Assembly: GCA_013694835.1 (NCBI GenBank)
Contig: JACDBP010000344.1
Span: 1-14,801, forward strand
Direction: 5' to 3'
DNA from: Chloroflexota bacterium
GTDB lineage: Bacteria > Chloroflexota > Limnocylindria > Limnocylindrales > CSP1-4
DNA length: 14,801 bases
The translations under genes and the position numbers were made by a program. Under the pieces are notes generated by a model. The model searched no databases and was not told the origin of the DNA. It worked only from the letters and a program-made list of their open reading frames with translations. Positions 1-7,425 of the stretch are shown here, piece by piece. Positions within the stretch are counted from its first letter, which is position 1; every line of letters starts with the position of its first letter.

Positions 1-63
1 CGTGAGGACTGGGAGTCGTCGTTCAGGGCCCGAAGGTGGTCCTGGTGACCTCCAGACGCTCTT

Positions 64-187
64 CGGCGCGAGATCGAGGACTGGCAACCCTCAGCGTGTC
101 GTGAGGCCCGCCCGTGCGCCGCGTCCGGCGCGAGATCGAGGACTGGCAGCCCTCAGCGGGTCGTGAGGGCCGCCCGGACCGCGGCGT
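64..187. repeat. Tandem pair of 62-bp imperfect repeats, each with a hairpin
   Basis: Two adjacent units (64-125 and 126-187) share the same first 23 bases and differ at only three of about the first 50 positions; their last ten or so bases diverge. Each contains a small inverted repeat. In the second copy it is CCCTCA, an 8-nt loop, then TGAGGG; in the first it is one base pair shorter. No T-run follows on either strand, so a simple terminator is not supported. The rest of 1-256, downstream of the dnaJ-like gene, holds no credible gene: the open frames there are GC-driven shadows. The copies may be a local intergenic repeat family or a fragment of a longer array extending left of the window. 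Confidence 0.75.
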
Positions 188-256
188 TCGGTGCCCAGAA
201 CGACCAGCCTCCTGGGCCGGGCGCGGCGGGGCGGGCTGACGACGCGCTCGAAACGA

Positions 257-1351
257 CTACGTCCTGTGCTCGCCGCGCGGATCCGGCTGGGCGACATGGT
301 CCAGGAACCGATCCGCCAGCTCACGTGCCTTCTCGTCGAGCCCGGATGGCAGGACGACGCGGACCTTGACCAGGAGATCGCCACGGCCTTCGGCGCGGAA
401 CCTGGGCATCCCCTTGCCGGCGAGCCGGATCGTGCGGCCGGTCTGGGTCTCGGGTGGGATGCGCAGCAGCAGGCGCCCGCCACCGAGTGTCTCGACCGGC
501 ACCTCGGCACCCAGCAGGGCCTCGGCGAGGGTGACCGGGAGCTCGCGGTGCAGGTCGTCTTCCCTGCGCGTGAAGACGCCGTGGGGCTTGATCGAGACCT
601 TGATGTAGATGTCGCCGGCATCCGGGCCCGGCCCTGCCTTGCCGGTCAGCCGGATGCGTCTGCCGGTGTCGACCCCTGCCGGGATCTTCACCTCGAGCCG
701 CTTGCTGTCCACCTGGACCATCCGCTCGGTGCCCGTGAACGCCTCCTCGAGGGTCAGCTCCGCTGTCGCCTCGGCGTGCTGCTTCGTGGGCGCCGCCGTT
801 CGCGTCCGGCCGGCACGCTGGATGCCGTCCACCTCCAGCCCGCCGAGCTGCGAGAGCAGCTCGTTGAACTCCGCATCCTCCGCACGGTCCCGGGCACGTT
901 GCCGCACGCGCTCGTTGCCCTGTCGGGCCGCACCGGCGGCCGCAGCACGCGCCCCACCGAAGAACCTTTGGAAGAACTCGCTGAAGCCGGCCAGGTCCTC
1001 GGCATTGCCGCTGTACTCGAACCTGATGCCGCCGGGCCGGGTACCGCCGGCGAAGCCCGGTCGTCCCGCGAACGGATCGAAGCCCGGCCCGAAGCCGCCC
1101 TGGCCGGTCGCGCCCGCGCGCTGGTACGCCTCCCAGTTCGCGCCCAAAGCGTCATAGGCCCTGCGCTTCTCGGGATCGGAGAGGACCTCGTCCGCCTCGC
1201 TGATCTCCTTGAACCGCTGCTCGGCGGCCGTGTCCCCCGCGTTGACATCGGGGTGGTACTTGCGGGCGAGCTTGCGGAACGCCTTCTTGATGTCGTCCTG
1301 GGAGGCCGTCCGCGGCACGTCGAGCGCCTTGTAGTAGTCCTTGTAATCCAT
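257..1351 (-). CDS. cbpA: DnaJ/CbpA-type J-domain co-chaperone without zinc finger
   Basis: A 364-residue Hsp40 that would stimulate the ATPase of DnaK and deliver unfolded clients in the cytosol. Residues 5-70 form the J domain with the HPD signature at 33-35. A Gly/Phe/Ala-rich linker follows at about 78-145. The paired beta-sandwich substrate-binding domains (CTD I and II) lie at about 190-345. There is no cysteine in the protein, so the CxxCxGxG zinc centre of class I DnaJ is absent; this makes it a class II (CbpA/DnajB-like) member. The ATG start is supported by GGAGG five bases upstream (1357-1361). It lies downstream of lon on the same strand, separated by 253 bp with repeats, so co-transcription is possible but not shown. 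No dnaK or grpE is in the window. The class II assignment is firm; the cbpA symbol is by family resemblance. Confidence 0.96.
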   Translation of the reverse strand: MDYKDYYKALDVPRTASQDDIKKAFRKLARKYHPDVNAGDTAAEQRFKEISEADEVLSDPEKRRAYDALGANWEAYQRAGATGQGGFGPGFDPFAGRPGFAGGTRPGGIRFEYSGNAEDLAGFSEFFQRFFGGARAAAAGAARQGNERVRQRARDRAEDAEFNELLSQLGGLEVDGIQRAGRTRTAAPTKQHAEATAELTLEEAFTGTERMVQVDSKRLEVKIPAGVDTGRRIRLTGKAGPGPDAGDIYIKVSIKPHGVFTRREDDLHRELPVTLAEALLGAEVPVETLGGGRLLLRIPPETQTGRTIRLAGKGMPRFRAEGRGDLLVKVRVVLPSGLDEKARELADRFLDHVAQPDPRGEHRT

Positions 1352-1366
1352 GTCTTCCTCCGCAGC

Positions 1367-1437
1367 TCGCCTTCGGCACCTGCTGCGCGCGAAGCGTACG
1401 GGTCCCGGCGTCCCACCGGGCTCCGTACGTCGCTTGC
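1367..1437. repeat. Palindromic intergenic repeat, copy A
   Basis: This 71-bp unit is about 80% identical by eye to copy B at 1536-1605. It can fold into a long stem. The outer arms are AAGCGTACGG and CCGTACGTCGCTT, and the inner arms CCCGG and CCGGG. The second copy keeps the palindrome although the bases of the arms differ, which suggests the fold rather than the sequence is maintained. It resembles REP/ERIC-like mobile palindromes placed in intergenic gaps. Confidence 0.7.
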
Positions 1438-1471
1438 GGTCTTCCTTGCTGTTCCCGCTCCCTTAGGGGCT

Positions 1472-1503
1472 GCCGTCAGGTGACGGCCCGGCGGTCACCC
1501 GCC
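1472..1503. other. Two adjacent small hairpins between lon and the dnaJ-like gene
   Basis: GCCGTC-AGGT-GACGGC (1472-1487) and GGCGG-TCAC-CCGCC (1490-1503) are both perfect stems with 4-nt loops, lying side by side. They lie about 100 bp past the lon stop in the transcription direction. No U-tract follows on the minus strand, so they are not typical intrinsic terminators. They could slow or process the lon to dnaJ readthrough transcript. Confidence 0.45.
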
Positions 1504-1535
1504 GAGCCGCTGGTTGCGTCTCTTTGCTTCGCCGG

Positions 1536-1605
1536 TCGCCTTCGGCGCGTGCTGCGCGAAGCGCATAGCTCCCGGCGCCGCCGCCGGGCTCCACGCGTCG
1601 CTTGC
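1536..1605. repeat. Palindromic intergenic repeat, copy B
   Basis: Second copy of the unit at 1367-1437, in the same orientation and 169 bp away. The inner stem is CCCGGCG-CCGC-CGCCGGG, longer than in copy A, and the outer arms are AAGCG and CGCTT. Its right edge touches the last base of the lon stop codon, so the element sits directly at the 3' end of the lon message and could act as a 3' stabiliser or weak terminator. Confidence 0.7.
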
Positions 1606-4121
1606 TAGTGGTGGTCGCTCCGCGGTGCCACGACCGCGGGCGGTTGCTCAGGTGTCGGGAAGCCTCGGGTCACCTTGTCCGGTGCCGACGGCCGATCGCT
1701 CAGGTCGTCGTTCTTGTCGATGATCTCCGGTGGCGGTGCCACCAACGCCGCCGGCTTGCGCCGGAGGGCAGTGGCGAGCACCTGGTCCATCGAGTCGACC
1801 AGGACGAGCTTCATCTGCTTGCGGATCTCATCGGGGATGTCCCGAAGGTCCTTCTCGTTCTTCTGGGGAAGCATCACCATCCGTGCACCCGAGAGGTGCG
1901 CCGCGAGGATCTTGCTCTTGAGCCCGCCGATCGGCAGCACGCGCCCACGCAGCGTGATCTCGCCGGTCATCGCCAGGTCCTTGCGGACCGGGATGCTGGT
2001 GAGCGCGCTGACCATCGCGGTGGCCATCGTGATGCCTGCGGATGGACCGTCCTTGGGGATGCCGCCGGCAGGGACGTGGATGTGGAGGGTGTTCTTCTCG
2101 AAGGTCTCGCGGGAGATGCCGAGCTCCTTGGCGTGTGCCCGGATCCACGACAGCCCCGCTCGCGCGGACTCCCGCATCACTTCACCAAGCTGGCCGGTGA
2201 GGATGAAGTCCTCCTTGCCCTCCATCTTGGTGACCTCGATGGCGATCACGTCGCCGCCGACTTCGGTGACCACGAGACCGGTGGCCGCGCCGGTCTGGTC
2301 CTCTGTCTCGAGCTCGCCGTACTCGTAGCGCGGCGGGCCGAGGTACTCCGCGATCTTCTTGGGGTCGACCGTCGTCTTGCGCTTGCGTCCCTCGGCCACC
2401 TGCCGGGCGACCTTGCGCATGACGCTCGCGATCTCCCGCTCCAGGTTCCGGACGCCGGCCTCCTTGGTGTAGGCCTGCACCAGTGAGACCATCGCCGTAT
2501 CGGCGATCTCGATCGTCTTCTTCGTCAGGCCGTGGTTCTCCATCTGCTTGGGGATGAGGAACCGCTTGCCGATCTCGATCTTCTCCTGCTGCGTGTAGCC
2601 CGGCAGGGCGATGACCTCCATCCGGTCGCGCAGGGCGGCCGGGATCGGATCGAGCAGGTTGGCCGTCGCCACGAACAGCACGCGGCTCAGGTCGAACGGC
2701 ACTTCCAGGTAGTTGTCCTGGAAGGTGTTGTTCTGCTCTGGGTCCAGCACCTCGAGCAGCGCCGAGCTCGGATCGCCCCGGAAGTCCATGCCGATCTTGT
2801 CGACCTCGTCGAGCATGAACACGGGGTTGTTCGAGCCCGCGGTCTTGATGTTCTGGATGACGCGACCCGGAAGGGCACCGATGTACGTCCGTCGGTGGCC
2901 GCGGATCTCCGCCTCGTCGTGGATGCCGCCCAGGCTCATCCGCACGAACTTGCGGCCCATCGCCTTGGCGATGCTCTTGCCGAGCGAGGTCTTGCCGACG
3001 CCGGGCGGGCCGACGAAGCAGAGGATCGGGCTGCGGATGGTATCCGCGAGGGTCCTCACCGAGAGGTACTCGAGGATCCGCTCCTTGACCTTGTCCAGGC
3101 CGTGATGGTCCTCCTCGAGGATCCTGGCGGCCTCCCTGATGTCCAGGTTGTCGTCCGTCGCCAGGTTCCACGGCAGGCCGATGAGCCAGTCGACGTACGT
3201 CCGGATGACCCCGACCTCCGGCGACGCGGAGGGGATGCGGCTCATCCGGTCTACCTCGCGGATGGCCCGAGCCTTGATCTCCTCGGGCATGCCGGCCTGC
3301 TCGACCTTGTCGCGCAGCTCGTTGATCTCTGCCTGTTGCGGGTCGTCCTCGCCGAGCTCACGCTGGATCGCCTTGAGCTGCTCGCGGAGGATGTACTCGC
3401 GCTGGGTCTTGTCCATCTCGGACTTGACTTCGGACTGGATCTTGCCCTTGAGCTCGAGGATCTCGATCTGGTGCGCCAGGAAGTTCGAGACGAGCTTCAG
3501 CCGCTCGGTGACGTCGATGGTCTCGAGCAGCTCCTGGCGCTGCTCCGTGCTCATGTCGGGGCTGTACGCGACCATGTCGGCGAGCAGCCCCGGCTCCGTG
3601 ATGTTGCGGGCCGCGACGGCAGCCTCGGGCGGCACGGGCGCGCCCGACTGGACGTATTGCTCGATCTGCGCCTGCACCGTTCGGACGAGCGCCTGGATCT
3701 CCAGATCGGAGGCGGGTTCGTCGGCGAGCACCTCCACGCGCGCCAGGAGGTACGGCTCGGAGCTCACGAAGCTCAGCAACCGCAGCCGCTGCTGGCCCTG
3801 GACGATGGCACGCACGGTGCCGTCCTGGAGCTGCACGACCTGGGCGATCTTGGCAAGGGTGCCGATCTCGTAGAGCTCACCGGGCTCCGAGATGTCCTCC
3901 TTGTCGGCCTGCCGCTGCGTGACCAGCGCGATGGGCGACGCATCCGCCACGGCGCGATTGAGGGCCTGGACGGACTTGTCGCGGCCCACCTGGAGCGGCA
4001 CGATCATCTCCGGGAAGATCACCGTCTCGCGGAGCGCCACGAGCGGTAGTTCGCGGAGGTCCTTGACCACTTCCGGCACCTGCTTCGCGGCCGGCTTGGT
4101 CTTGGGGTTTCGAGTAGCCAT
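1605..4121 (-). CDS. lon: ATP-dependent protease Lon (LonA type)
   Basis: An 838-residue cytosolic AAA+ serine protease that degrades misfolded and regulatory proteins. The N-terminal substrate-binding domain spans about 24-215, and a coiled helical region about 215-300. The ATPase has Walker A GPPGVGKT at 371-378 and Walker B FMLDEVDK at 435-442. The protease domain has catalytic Ser694 in KDGPSAG and Lys737 in GGLKSK, 43 residues apart as in E. coli Lon (S679/K722). The last 45 or so residues are a proline/acid-rich tail not found in E. coli Lon. The ATG is supported by AAGGAG at 4126-4131, whose upstream AA is part of the hspR stop codon TAA, implying translational coupling. It is the third gene of the hsp20-hspR-lon unit and so probably HspR-controlled. 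Confidence 0.99.
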   Translation of the reverse strand: MATRNPKTKPAAKQVPEVVKDLRELPLVALRETVIFPEMIVPLQVGRDKSVQALNRAVADASPIALVTQRQADKEDISEPGELYEIGTLAKIAQVVQLQDGTVRAIVQGQQRLRLLSFVSSEPYLLARVEVLADEPASDLEIQALVRTVQAQIEQYVQSGAPVPPEAAVAARNITEPGLLADMVAYSPDMSTEQRQELLETIDVTERLKLVSNFLAHQIEILELKGKIQSEVKSEMDKTQREYILREQLKAIQRELGEDDPQQAEINELRDKVEQAGMPEEIKARAIREVDRMSRIPSASPEVGVIRTYVDWLIGLPWNLATDDNLDIREAARILEEDHHGLDKVKERILEYLSVRTLADTIRSPILCFVGPPGVGKTSLGKSIAKAMGRKFVRMSLGGIHDEAEIRGHRRTYIGALPGRVIQNIKTAGSNNPVFMLDEVDKIGMDFRGDPSSALLEVLDPEQNNTFQDNYLEVPFDLSRVLFVATANLLDPIPAALRDRMEVIALPGYTQQEKIEIGKRFLIPKQMENHGLTKKTIEIADTAMVSLVQAYTKEAGVRNLEREIASVMRKVARQVAEGRKRKTTVDPKKIAEYLGPPRYEYGELETEDQTGAATGLVVTEVGGDVIAIEVTKMEGKEDFILTGQLGEVMRESARAGLSWIRAHAKELGISRETFEKNTLHIHVPAGGIPKDGPSAGITMATAMVSALTSIPVRKDLAMTGEITLRGRVLPIGGLKSKILAAHLSGARMVMLPQKNEKDLRDIPDEIRKQMKLVLVDSMDQVLATALRRKPAALVAPPPEIIDKNDDLSDRPSAPDKVTRGFPTPEQPPAVVAPRSDHH

Positions 4122-4129
4122 GAGTCTCC

Positions 4130-4552
4130 TTAGCGTTCGGTCGGCGCGCTGCGCGTGCGTCGAGCGGCGGCCGGAGCCCGTTCCTCGCGGGAGGCGGCCG
4201 TTTGGTCGTCAGATGCGCCCGAGGCGTCCCGCTCGGGTCGCTCGGTGATGAGGGTCTCCAGGATGCGGGTGCCGAGCCGCTCCTCGATCTCGAAGAGGAG
4301 CCGGACACCGGCAAGGTTCACGCCCATGTTCTGGGTCAGATAACGGATCCAGAGGACCCGGCGGATGTCGTTCTCGCTGAAGAGGCGGATGTTGGTCGGC
4401 GTTCGCGCCGGGCAGATGAGCCCCTCGAACTCGTAGATGCGGAGCGTCCTCGGATGGACGTGGACGATGTCCGCCGCCACGCTGATGACGTAGACCGGGC
4501 GAGAAGGATCCGTCCGGGTACCTGTCCTGGCATCGGCTCGATCGGTTGCCAT
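4130..4552 (-). CDS. hspR: MerR-family heat-shock repressor, HspR-like
   Basis: A 140-residue DNA-binding protein. Residues 20-90 match the HspR branch of the MerR family: an YVISVAA opening, then HPRTLRIYEFEGL (helix-turn-helix and first wing), then NIRLFSENDI and MGVNLAGVRLLFEIEERL. The C-terminal 45 residues are charged, Ala/Arg-rich and probably disordered. In actinobacteria and Deinococcus, HspR represses dnaK, clpB, lon and hsp20 genes by binding HAIR inverted repeats, with DnaK as co-repressor. Here it sits between hsp20 and lon, and a HAIR-like site lies over the operon promoter, so autoregulation is likely. The ATG follows the hsp20 stop by 3 bp; a modest GAGG (4560-4563) inside the end of hsp20 is the likely ribosome site. 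A generic MerR regulator is the less likely alternative. Confidence 0.88.
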   Translation of the reverse strand: MATDRADARTGTRTDPSRPVYVISVAADIVHVHPRTLRIYEFEGLICPARTPTNIRLFSENDIRRVLWIRYLTQNMGVNLAGVRLLFEIEERLGTRILETLITERPERDASGASDDQTAASREERAPAAARRTRSAPTER

Positions 4553-4555
4553 GGG

Positions 4556-5641
4556 TCAGCCTCGCGCGGGCTCGCTGCCACCCCTGGTGTCCGCGTCGGT
4601 CACGGGGCCCTGGGTTTCGACTGCCCCCACGCTGGCGGCGCTGTCCGGCGTCTCCACTCCGGTGTGGATCTCCGTCGGGTCTTCCCACTCGCTGCCTCCG
4701 GCGGCCACCTGCCAGGTCGAGGAGGCCTGCTCCTGGCCGACCTGCCACTGCTGCGCGGCTCCCGTCGGGGTGGTGTACGGATCCTGCGTCGCTGTGCCCG
4801 CGCCCCACGTGCTGCCATTCGAGGCGTCCCGCTGGTTCCACGAATCACGGGTCTGACCCCAGGACTCCCCGCCTTCCGCGGTACTCGTCGGGCTCCAGGT
4901 GTCGCCGACCTCGGCGGCCTGCTGCCATTCGCCGGTCGTGGCCGTCCCCTCTGGCTGCCCCCAGCTTTCGGTGGACGCGCTCGGCTCTGTCCAGGCATTG
5001 CTGTCCACGGCAGCCTCCCAGCCGGGTTGGCCGCTCTCGACGCCCTCGGTGCCGTCGGTCTCGCCGAACCCCGTCGCACGGCTCTCGTCGCTGGCGCCCG
5101 GAGCCATCCCAGCCGCCCAGCTGTCATTTCCGCCCTGGGTCCCACTCGGCTCATCGCCGCCGGTGCCCGAGCCGCGGCCGGCGGAGCTGTCGTGCGTCGG
5201 CGTGATGCGGATCTGGCGCGGCTTGGCTTCCGGCGCCTTGGGGATGGACAGGCGCAGCATGCCGTGCTCGAACGTGGCGGTGGAGGCGTGCGTGTCGAGG
5301 TTGCTCGGCAGGGCCACCGTCCGCGAGAACGTGCCGCGACGGAGCTCCTGGTACATGAAGTCCGCTTCCGGGCTCGTTCGATCCTCGTAGCTAGTGCCGG
5401 AGATGGTCAGGGTATTGCCGAGGACGGTGATCTCCACGTCGTCCGGCCGTACGCCGGGCAGCGCGGCCTCCACGACGATCGCCTCCGGCGTGCTGTAGAT
5501 GTCCAGTGGCAGGGCGAGCGCTTCGACGCTGCCGTAGGCGACTCCGCGCGATCGAACGTAGGAGTCCTCGAACAGGCGATCCATCGCCTGGCGAAGCGAG
5601 AGCAGCTCCCCGAACGGCGAAGCACGGCGGGCCATGGTCAT
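4556..5641 (-). CDS. hsp20: Small heat-shock protein (Hsp20) with long Trp-patterned disordered tail
   Basis: A 361-residue protein, more than twice the usual 140-160 of bacterial Hsp20. Residues 1-45 are the N-terminal arm. The alpha-crystallin domain spans about 44-135, with the ALPGVRPDDVEI and GMLRLSIPK signatures. An I-x-I motif (IRI, 144-146) that normally docks neighbouring subunits follows. Residues 150-361 form a Gly/Ser/Thr/Glu/Ala-rich extension with no Lys, Leu or Cys, and 12 Trp residues (175, 208, 217, 227, 239, 249, 261, 268, 279, 299, 310, 319). None occurs before 175. The start is the first of two close ATGs, because AAGGAG (5651-5656) is 9 bases upstream of it. ATP-independent holdase activity is inferred from the family; the tail has no function I can name. 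Confidence 0.95.
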   Translation of the reverse strand: MTMARRASPFGELLSLRQAMDRLFEDSYVRSRGVAYGSVEALALPLDIYSTPEAIVVEAALPGVRPDDVEITVLGNTLTISGTSYEDRTSPEADFMYQELRRGTFSRTVALPSNLDTHASTATFEHGMLRLSIPKAPEAKPRQIRITPTHDSSAGRGSGTGGDEPSGTQGGNDSWAAGMAPGASDESRATGFGETDGTEGVESGQPGWEAAVDSNAWTEPSASTESWGQPEGTATTGEWQQAAEVGDTWSPTSTAEGGESWGQTRDSWNQRDASNGSTWGAGTATQDPYTTPTGAAQQWQVGQEQASSTWQVAAGGSEWEDPTEIHTGVETPDSAASVGAVETQGPVTDADTRGGSEPARG

Positions 5642-5763
5642 GATCCGGAGCTCCTTCTGGTCGATCTGGTGGTGTCGCGGGTGGGTCGATCCGGGGTGTC
5701 GCAGCCGAGCCCGACCGGGCCGGATGATGGGCCGCTGACTCGAGGCGGGGCTTGACGGTCCGA

Positions 5764-5792
5764 ACCCTAAAACCTGACAACACCATTGTCAA
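5764..5792 (-). promoter_or_regulatory. Sigma70-like promoter of the hsp20-hspR-lon operon
   Basis: On the minus strand, TTGACA (5792-5787) is a perfect -35 box. It is followed by exactly 17 bp and TAGGGT (5769-5764), which keeps the three most conserved -10 positions (T1, A2, T6). Initiation would fall near 5757, giving a leader of about 115 nt before the hsp20 ATG. This is the best promoter match in the window and lies in a locally AT-richer patch. The remainder of the 251-bp gap 5642-5892 holds no gene. Confidence 0.7.
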
Positions 5793-5793
5793 G
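5773..5793 (-). promoter_or_regulatory. HAIR-like inverted repeat, probable HspR operator
   Basis: Minus strand CTTGACA-N7-TGTCAGG: the arms match as inverted repeats at 6 of 7 positions. The arm length, 7-bp spacer and CTTGA/TCAAG-type ends match the HAIR consensus CTTGAGT-N7-ACTCAAG. The site covers the -35 box and part of the spacer, a position that would block RNA polymerase. A further TGACAA half-site lies at 5833-5838. The HspR-like gene is the second gene downstream. Confidence 0.6.
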
Positions 5794-5892
5794 ACTGTAG
5801 GTAGCGTCCACGCAACACTTTGCCGCTTCCTGTGACAACCCGACGCCTCCCAAGGTCCTGCGTGACCGTCCCGGTCGTCGTGTCGTGTGCAA

Positions 5893-6696
5893 TCAGCTGG
5901 GCGGCAGATCAACCGTGTCGATGCGCCAGATGATGCCGCGCGAAACGCCCAGCACGGGCTCACGCGCGATCGCCCGAAGCGTCACGGTCCCGATCCGCTC
6001 GATCGGCCGGCTCTCCTGTGAGGCGGTCGGGAACAACCCGAAGAAGCTGCCCCTCACCGTCACCTGGCGCACGATCTGGATCCCGATCACGGTGTCCGGA
6101 GCCGGCACAACCACGCCGGTCCCCGTGGCGTCTGAGGCAGGCTCGATGGGGACGAACAGCAGGCTCGTCCAGGGCTGGCGCGGGTCGATGCCGCTGCCAG
6201 AGCCGAGCGATGACTGCAGCGCGGTGAGCCGCATGGCCAGGTACGCCGACTGGTCGGTCCAGATGGCACCCAGCTCGCCCGGTTCCGGTGGCACGAGGAA
6301 CAGGCCGCGCCCAACGGCCGGCTGGTCCTGCTTCCACGCCGTGACGTACCGCTGCAGCACTGCCGCCGGCGAGCCGGCGCTGCCTCCCACCAGCCAGAAC
6401 AGTGTCAGAGCCGCGATCGCGGCCGGCGCGAGGACGAGGATCTGGATCGCGCCGCCCGGCGCTCCGCCGAGCAGCTCCGCGCGGCGGTGTGCGTCGACCG
6501 CCTGGCCGGCCCAGACGACGAGGTAGCCCACGACCGCCAGGAAGACGAGGATGTCGCGGTCGCTCTCGAGCAGCGCCGTGGCGAGCACCGATATCCCGGC
6601 CACGCTGGCGGCCTGGAGGGCGAGCAGGAGCCAGCCCCGGCCGTCACCGATGGCGAGATGGCCCAGGCCCCACACGAGGAGCGCCCGCCGGAGCAC
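5893..6696 (-). CDS. Membrane protein of unknown function, three N-terminal TM segments
   Basis: A 267-residue protein that I do not recognise as a named family. The start shows a WGLGHLAIGDGRGW pattern resembling short hydrophobic hairpin (TM2-like) proteins. Hydrophobic segments are at about 22-43, 48-65 and 83-104; residues 105-267 form a soluble domain on one side of the membrane. GTG at 6696 is the best start seen, but no good ribosome site precedes it; the AGAGG present is more than 20 bases upstream. It is the last gene of the series, 47 bp after the RCK gene, with the hsp20 promoter beyond it. A link to the potassium genes is only positional. Confidence 0.8.
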   Translation of the reverse strand: MLRRALLVWGLGHLAIGDGRGWLLLALQAASVAGISVLATALLESDRDILVFLAVVGYLVVWAGQAVDAHRRAELLGGAPGGAIQILVLAPAAIAALTLFWLVGGSAGSPAAVLQRYVTAWKQDQPAVGRGLFLVPPEPGELGAIWTDQSAYLAMRLTALQSSLGSGSGIDPRQPWTSLLFVPIEPASDATGTGVVVPAPDTVIGIQIVRQVTVRGSFFGLFPTASQESRPIERIGTVTLRAIAREPVLGVSRGIIWRIDTVDLPPS

Positions 6697-6743
6697 CGAC
6701 GCGGAACTCGGCCGGTGGCGAGCCTCTGTTACGAGAGGACCCG

Positions 6744-7424
6744 TCAGGCGTCCTGCTCCGCGCCGTCGTCACCGATGAGCTCGCGGTGCAGCCGGCCCTC
6801 GTTCTCGACCTTGGAGACCGCGATGACCTTGTCGCCAGCCTGGAGGACCGTGTCGGGGCCTACGGGCTGCGGCTCGTCGCCGCGGATGACCAGGAACATC
6901 CGGCAGCCATCGGGCAGGTCGAGGTCCCGCGCGGGCCGCCCGATGGCGGGCGAGTCCTCGGTGATCTGCGCTTCCAGGAGCTCCAGCTCGCCACCGCGGA
7001 ACTGGGCCAGGTGGAGCAACTCATGGACGGGGATGTCCTGCTCGATCGCGGCGAGCGCCATCCGCGTGGGGCTGATGACCTCGTCGACGCCAAGGTGGCG
7101 GAAGAGCACCTCGTTCTTGGGGTTGTTGCACCGGGCGATGGTCCGCCGCACGTCGAAGTGGTGTTTCGCCATCTGGCAGACGACCAGGTTGTCCTCGTCA
7201 TCGCCAGTCACCGCAGCGACGATGCCAGCCCGGTTCGCGCCGGCCTCGGCGAGGTGCTTGCCCTCGCAGCCGTCTCGTGCGAGCACGATGCTGCCCACCT
7301 CGTCGGCGATCTGCCGGGCGCGTCGCGGATCCTTCTCCATGAGCACAAGCTCGTGCCCTGCGGCCAGCAACTCCTTCGTCAGGTAGTAACCGACCTTGCC
7401 GCCGCCGACCACGATGATGTACAC
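6744..7424 (-). CDS. trkA: RCK protein (TrkA type) with NAD-binding and ligand domains
   Basis: A 226-residue regulatory subunit of potassium transport. Residues 1-120 are the RCK_N Rossmann domain: IIVVGGGKVG glycine loop at 3-12 and an acidic residue after strand 2 (VLMEKD). Residues 145-222 match the RCK_C domain (RDLDLPDGCRMFLVIRGDE, then VLQAGDKVIAVS), which senses nucleotides or c-di-AMP in related systems. The open frame extends upstream, but the GTG at 7424 is chosen because GGAGG (7431-7435) precedes it by 6 bases and it starts the conserved strand. It begins one base after the stop of the neighbouring RCK gene, whose last codons carry the ribosome site; the two are probably coupled and form a hetero-complex. 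Confidence 0.93.
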   Translation of the reverse strand: MYIIVVGGGKVGYYLTKELLAAGHELVLMEKDPRRARQIADEVGSIVLARDGCEGKHLAEAGANRAGIVAAVTGDDEDNLVVCQMAKHHFDVRRTIARCNNPKNEVLFRHLGVDEVISPTRMALAAIEQDIPVHELLHLAQFRGGELELLEAQITEDSPAIGRPARDLDLPDGCRMFLVIRGDEPQPVGPDTVLQAGDKVIAVSKVENEGRLHRELIGDDGAEQDA

Positions 7425-7425
7425 G

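Noticed and set aside
64..187. CRISPR array for the two 62-bp units
   Set aside because: The units are directly adjacent with no spacers, the repeat is too long and there are no cas genes.
2532..4049. 505-codon plus-strand frame opposite lon, and similar frames at 191-1483 and 4202-5755
   Set aside because: They mirror the codon pattern of lon, the dnaJ-like gene and hsp20 on the other strand, and have no recognisable motifs or ribosome sites.
5864..5876. GACCG-TCC-CGGTC hairpin after the membrane protein gene as a terminator
   Set aside because: The stem is only 5 bp and no U-tract follows on the minus strand.
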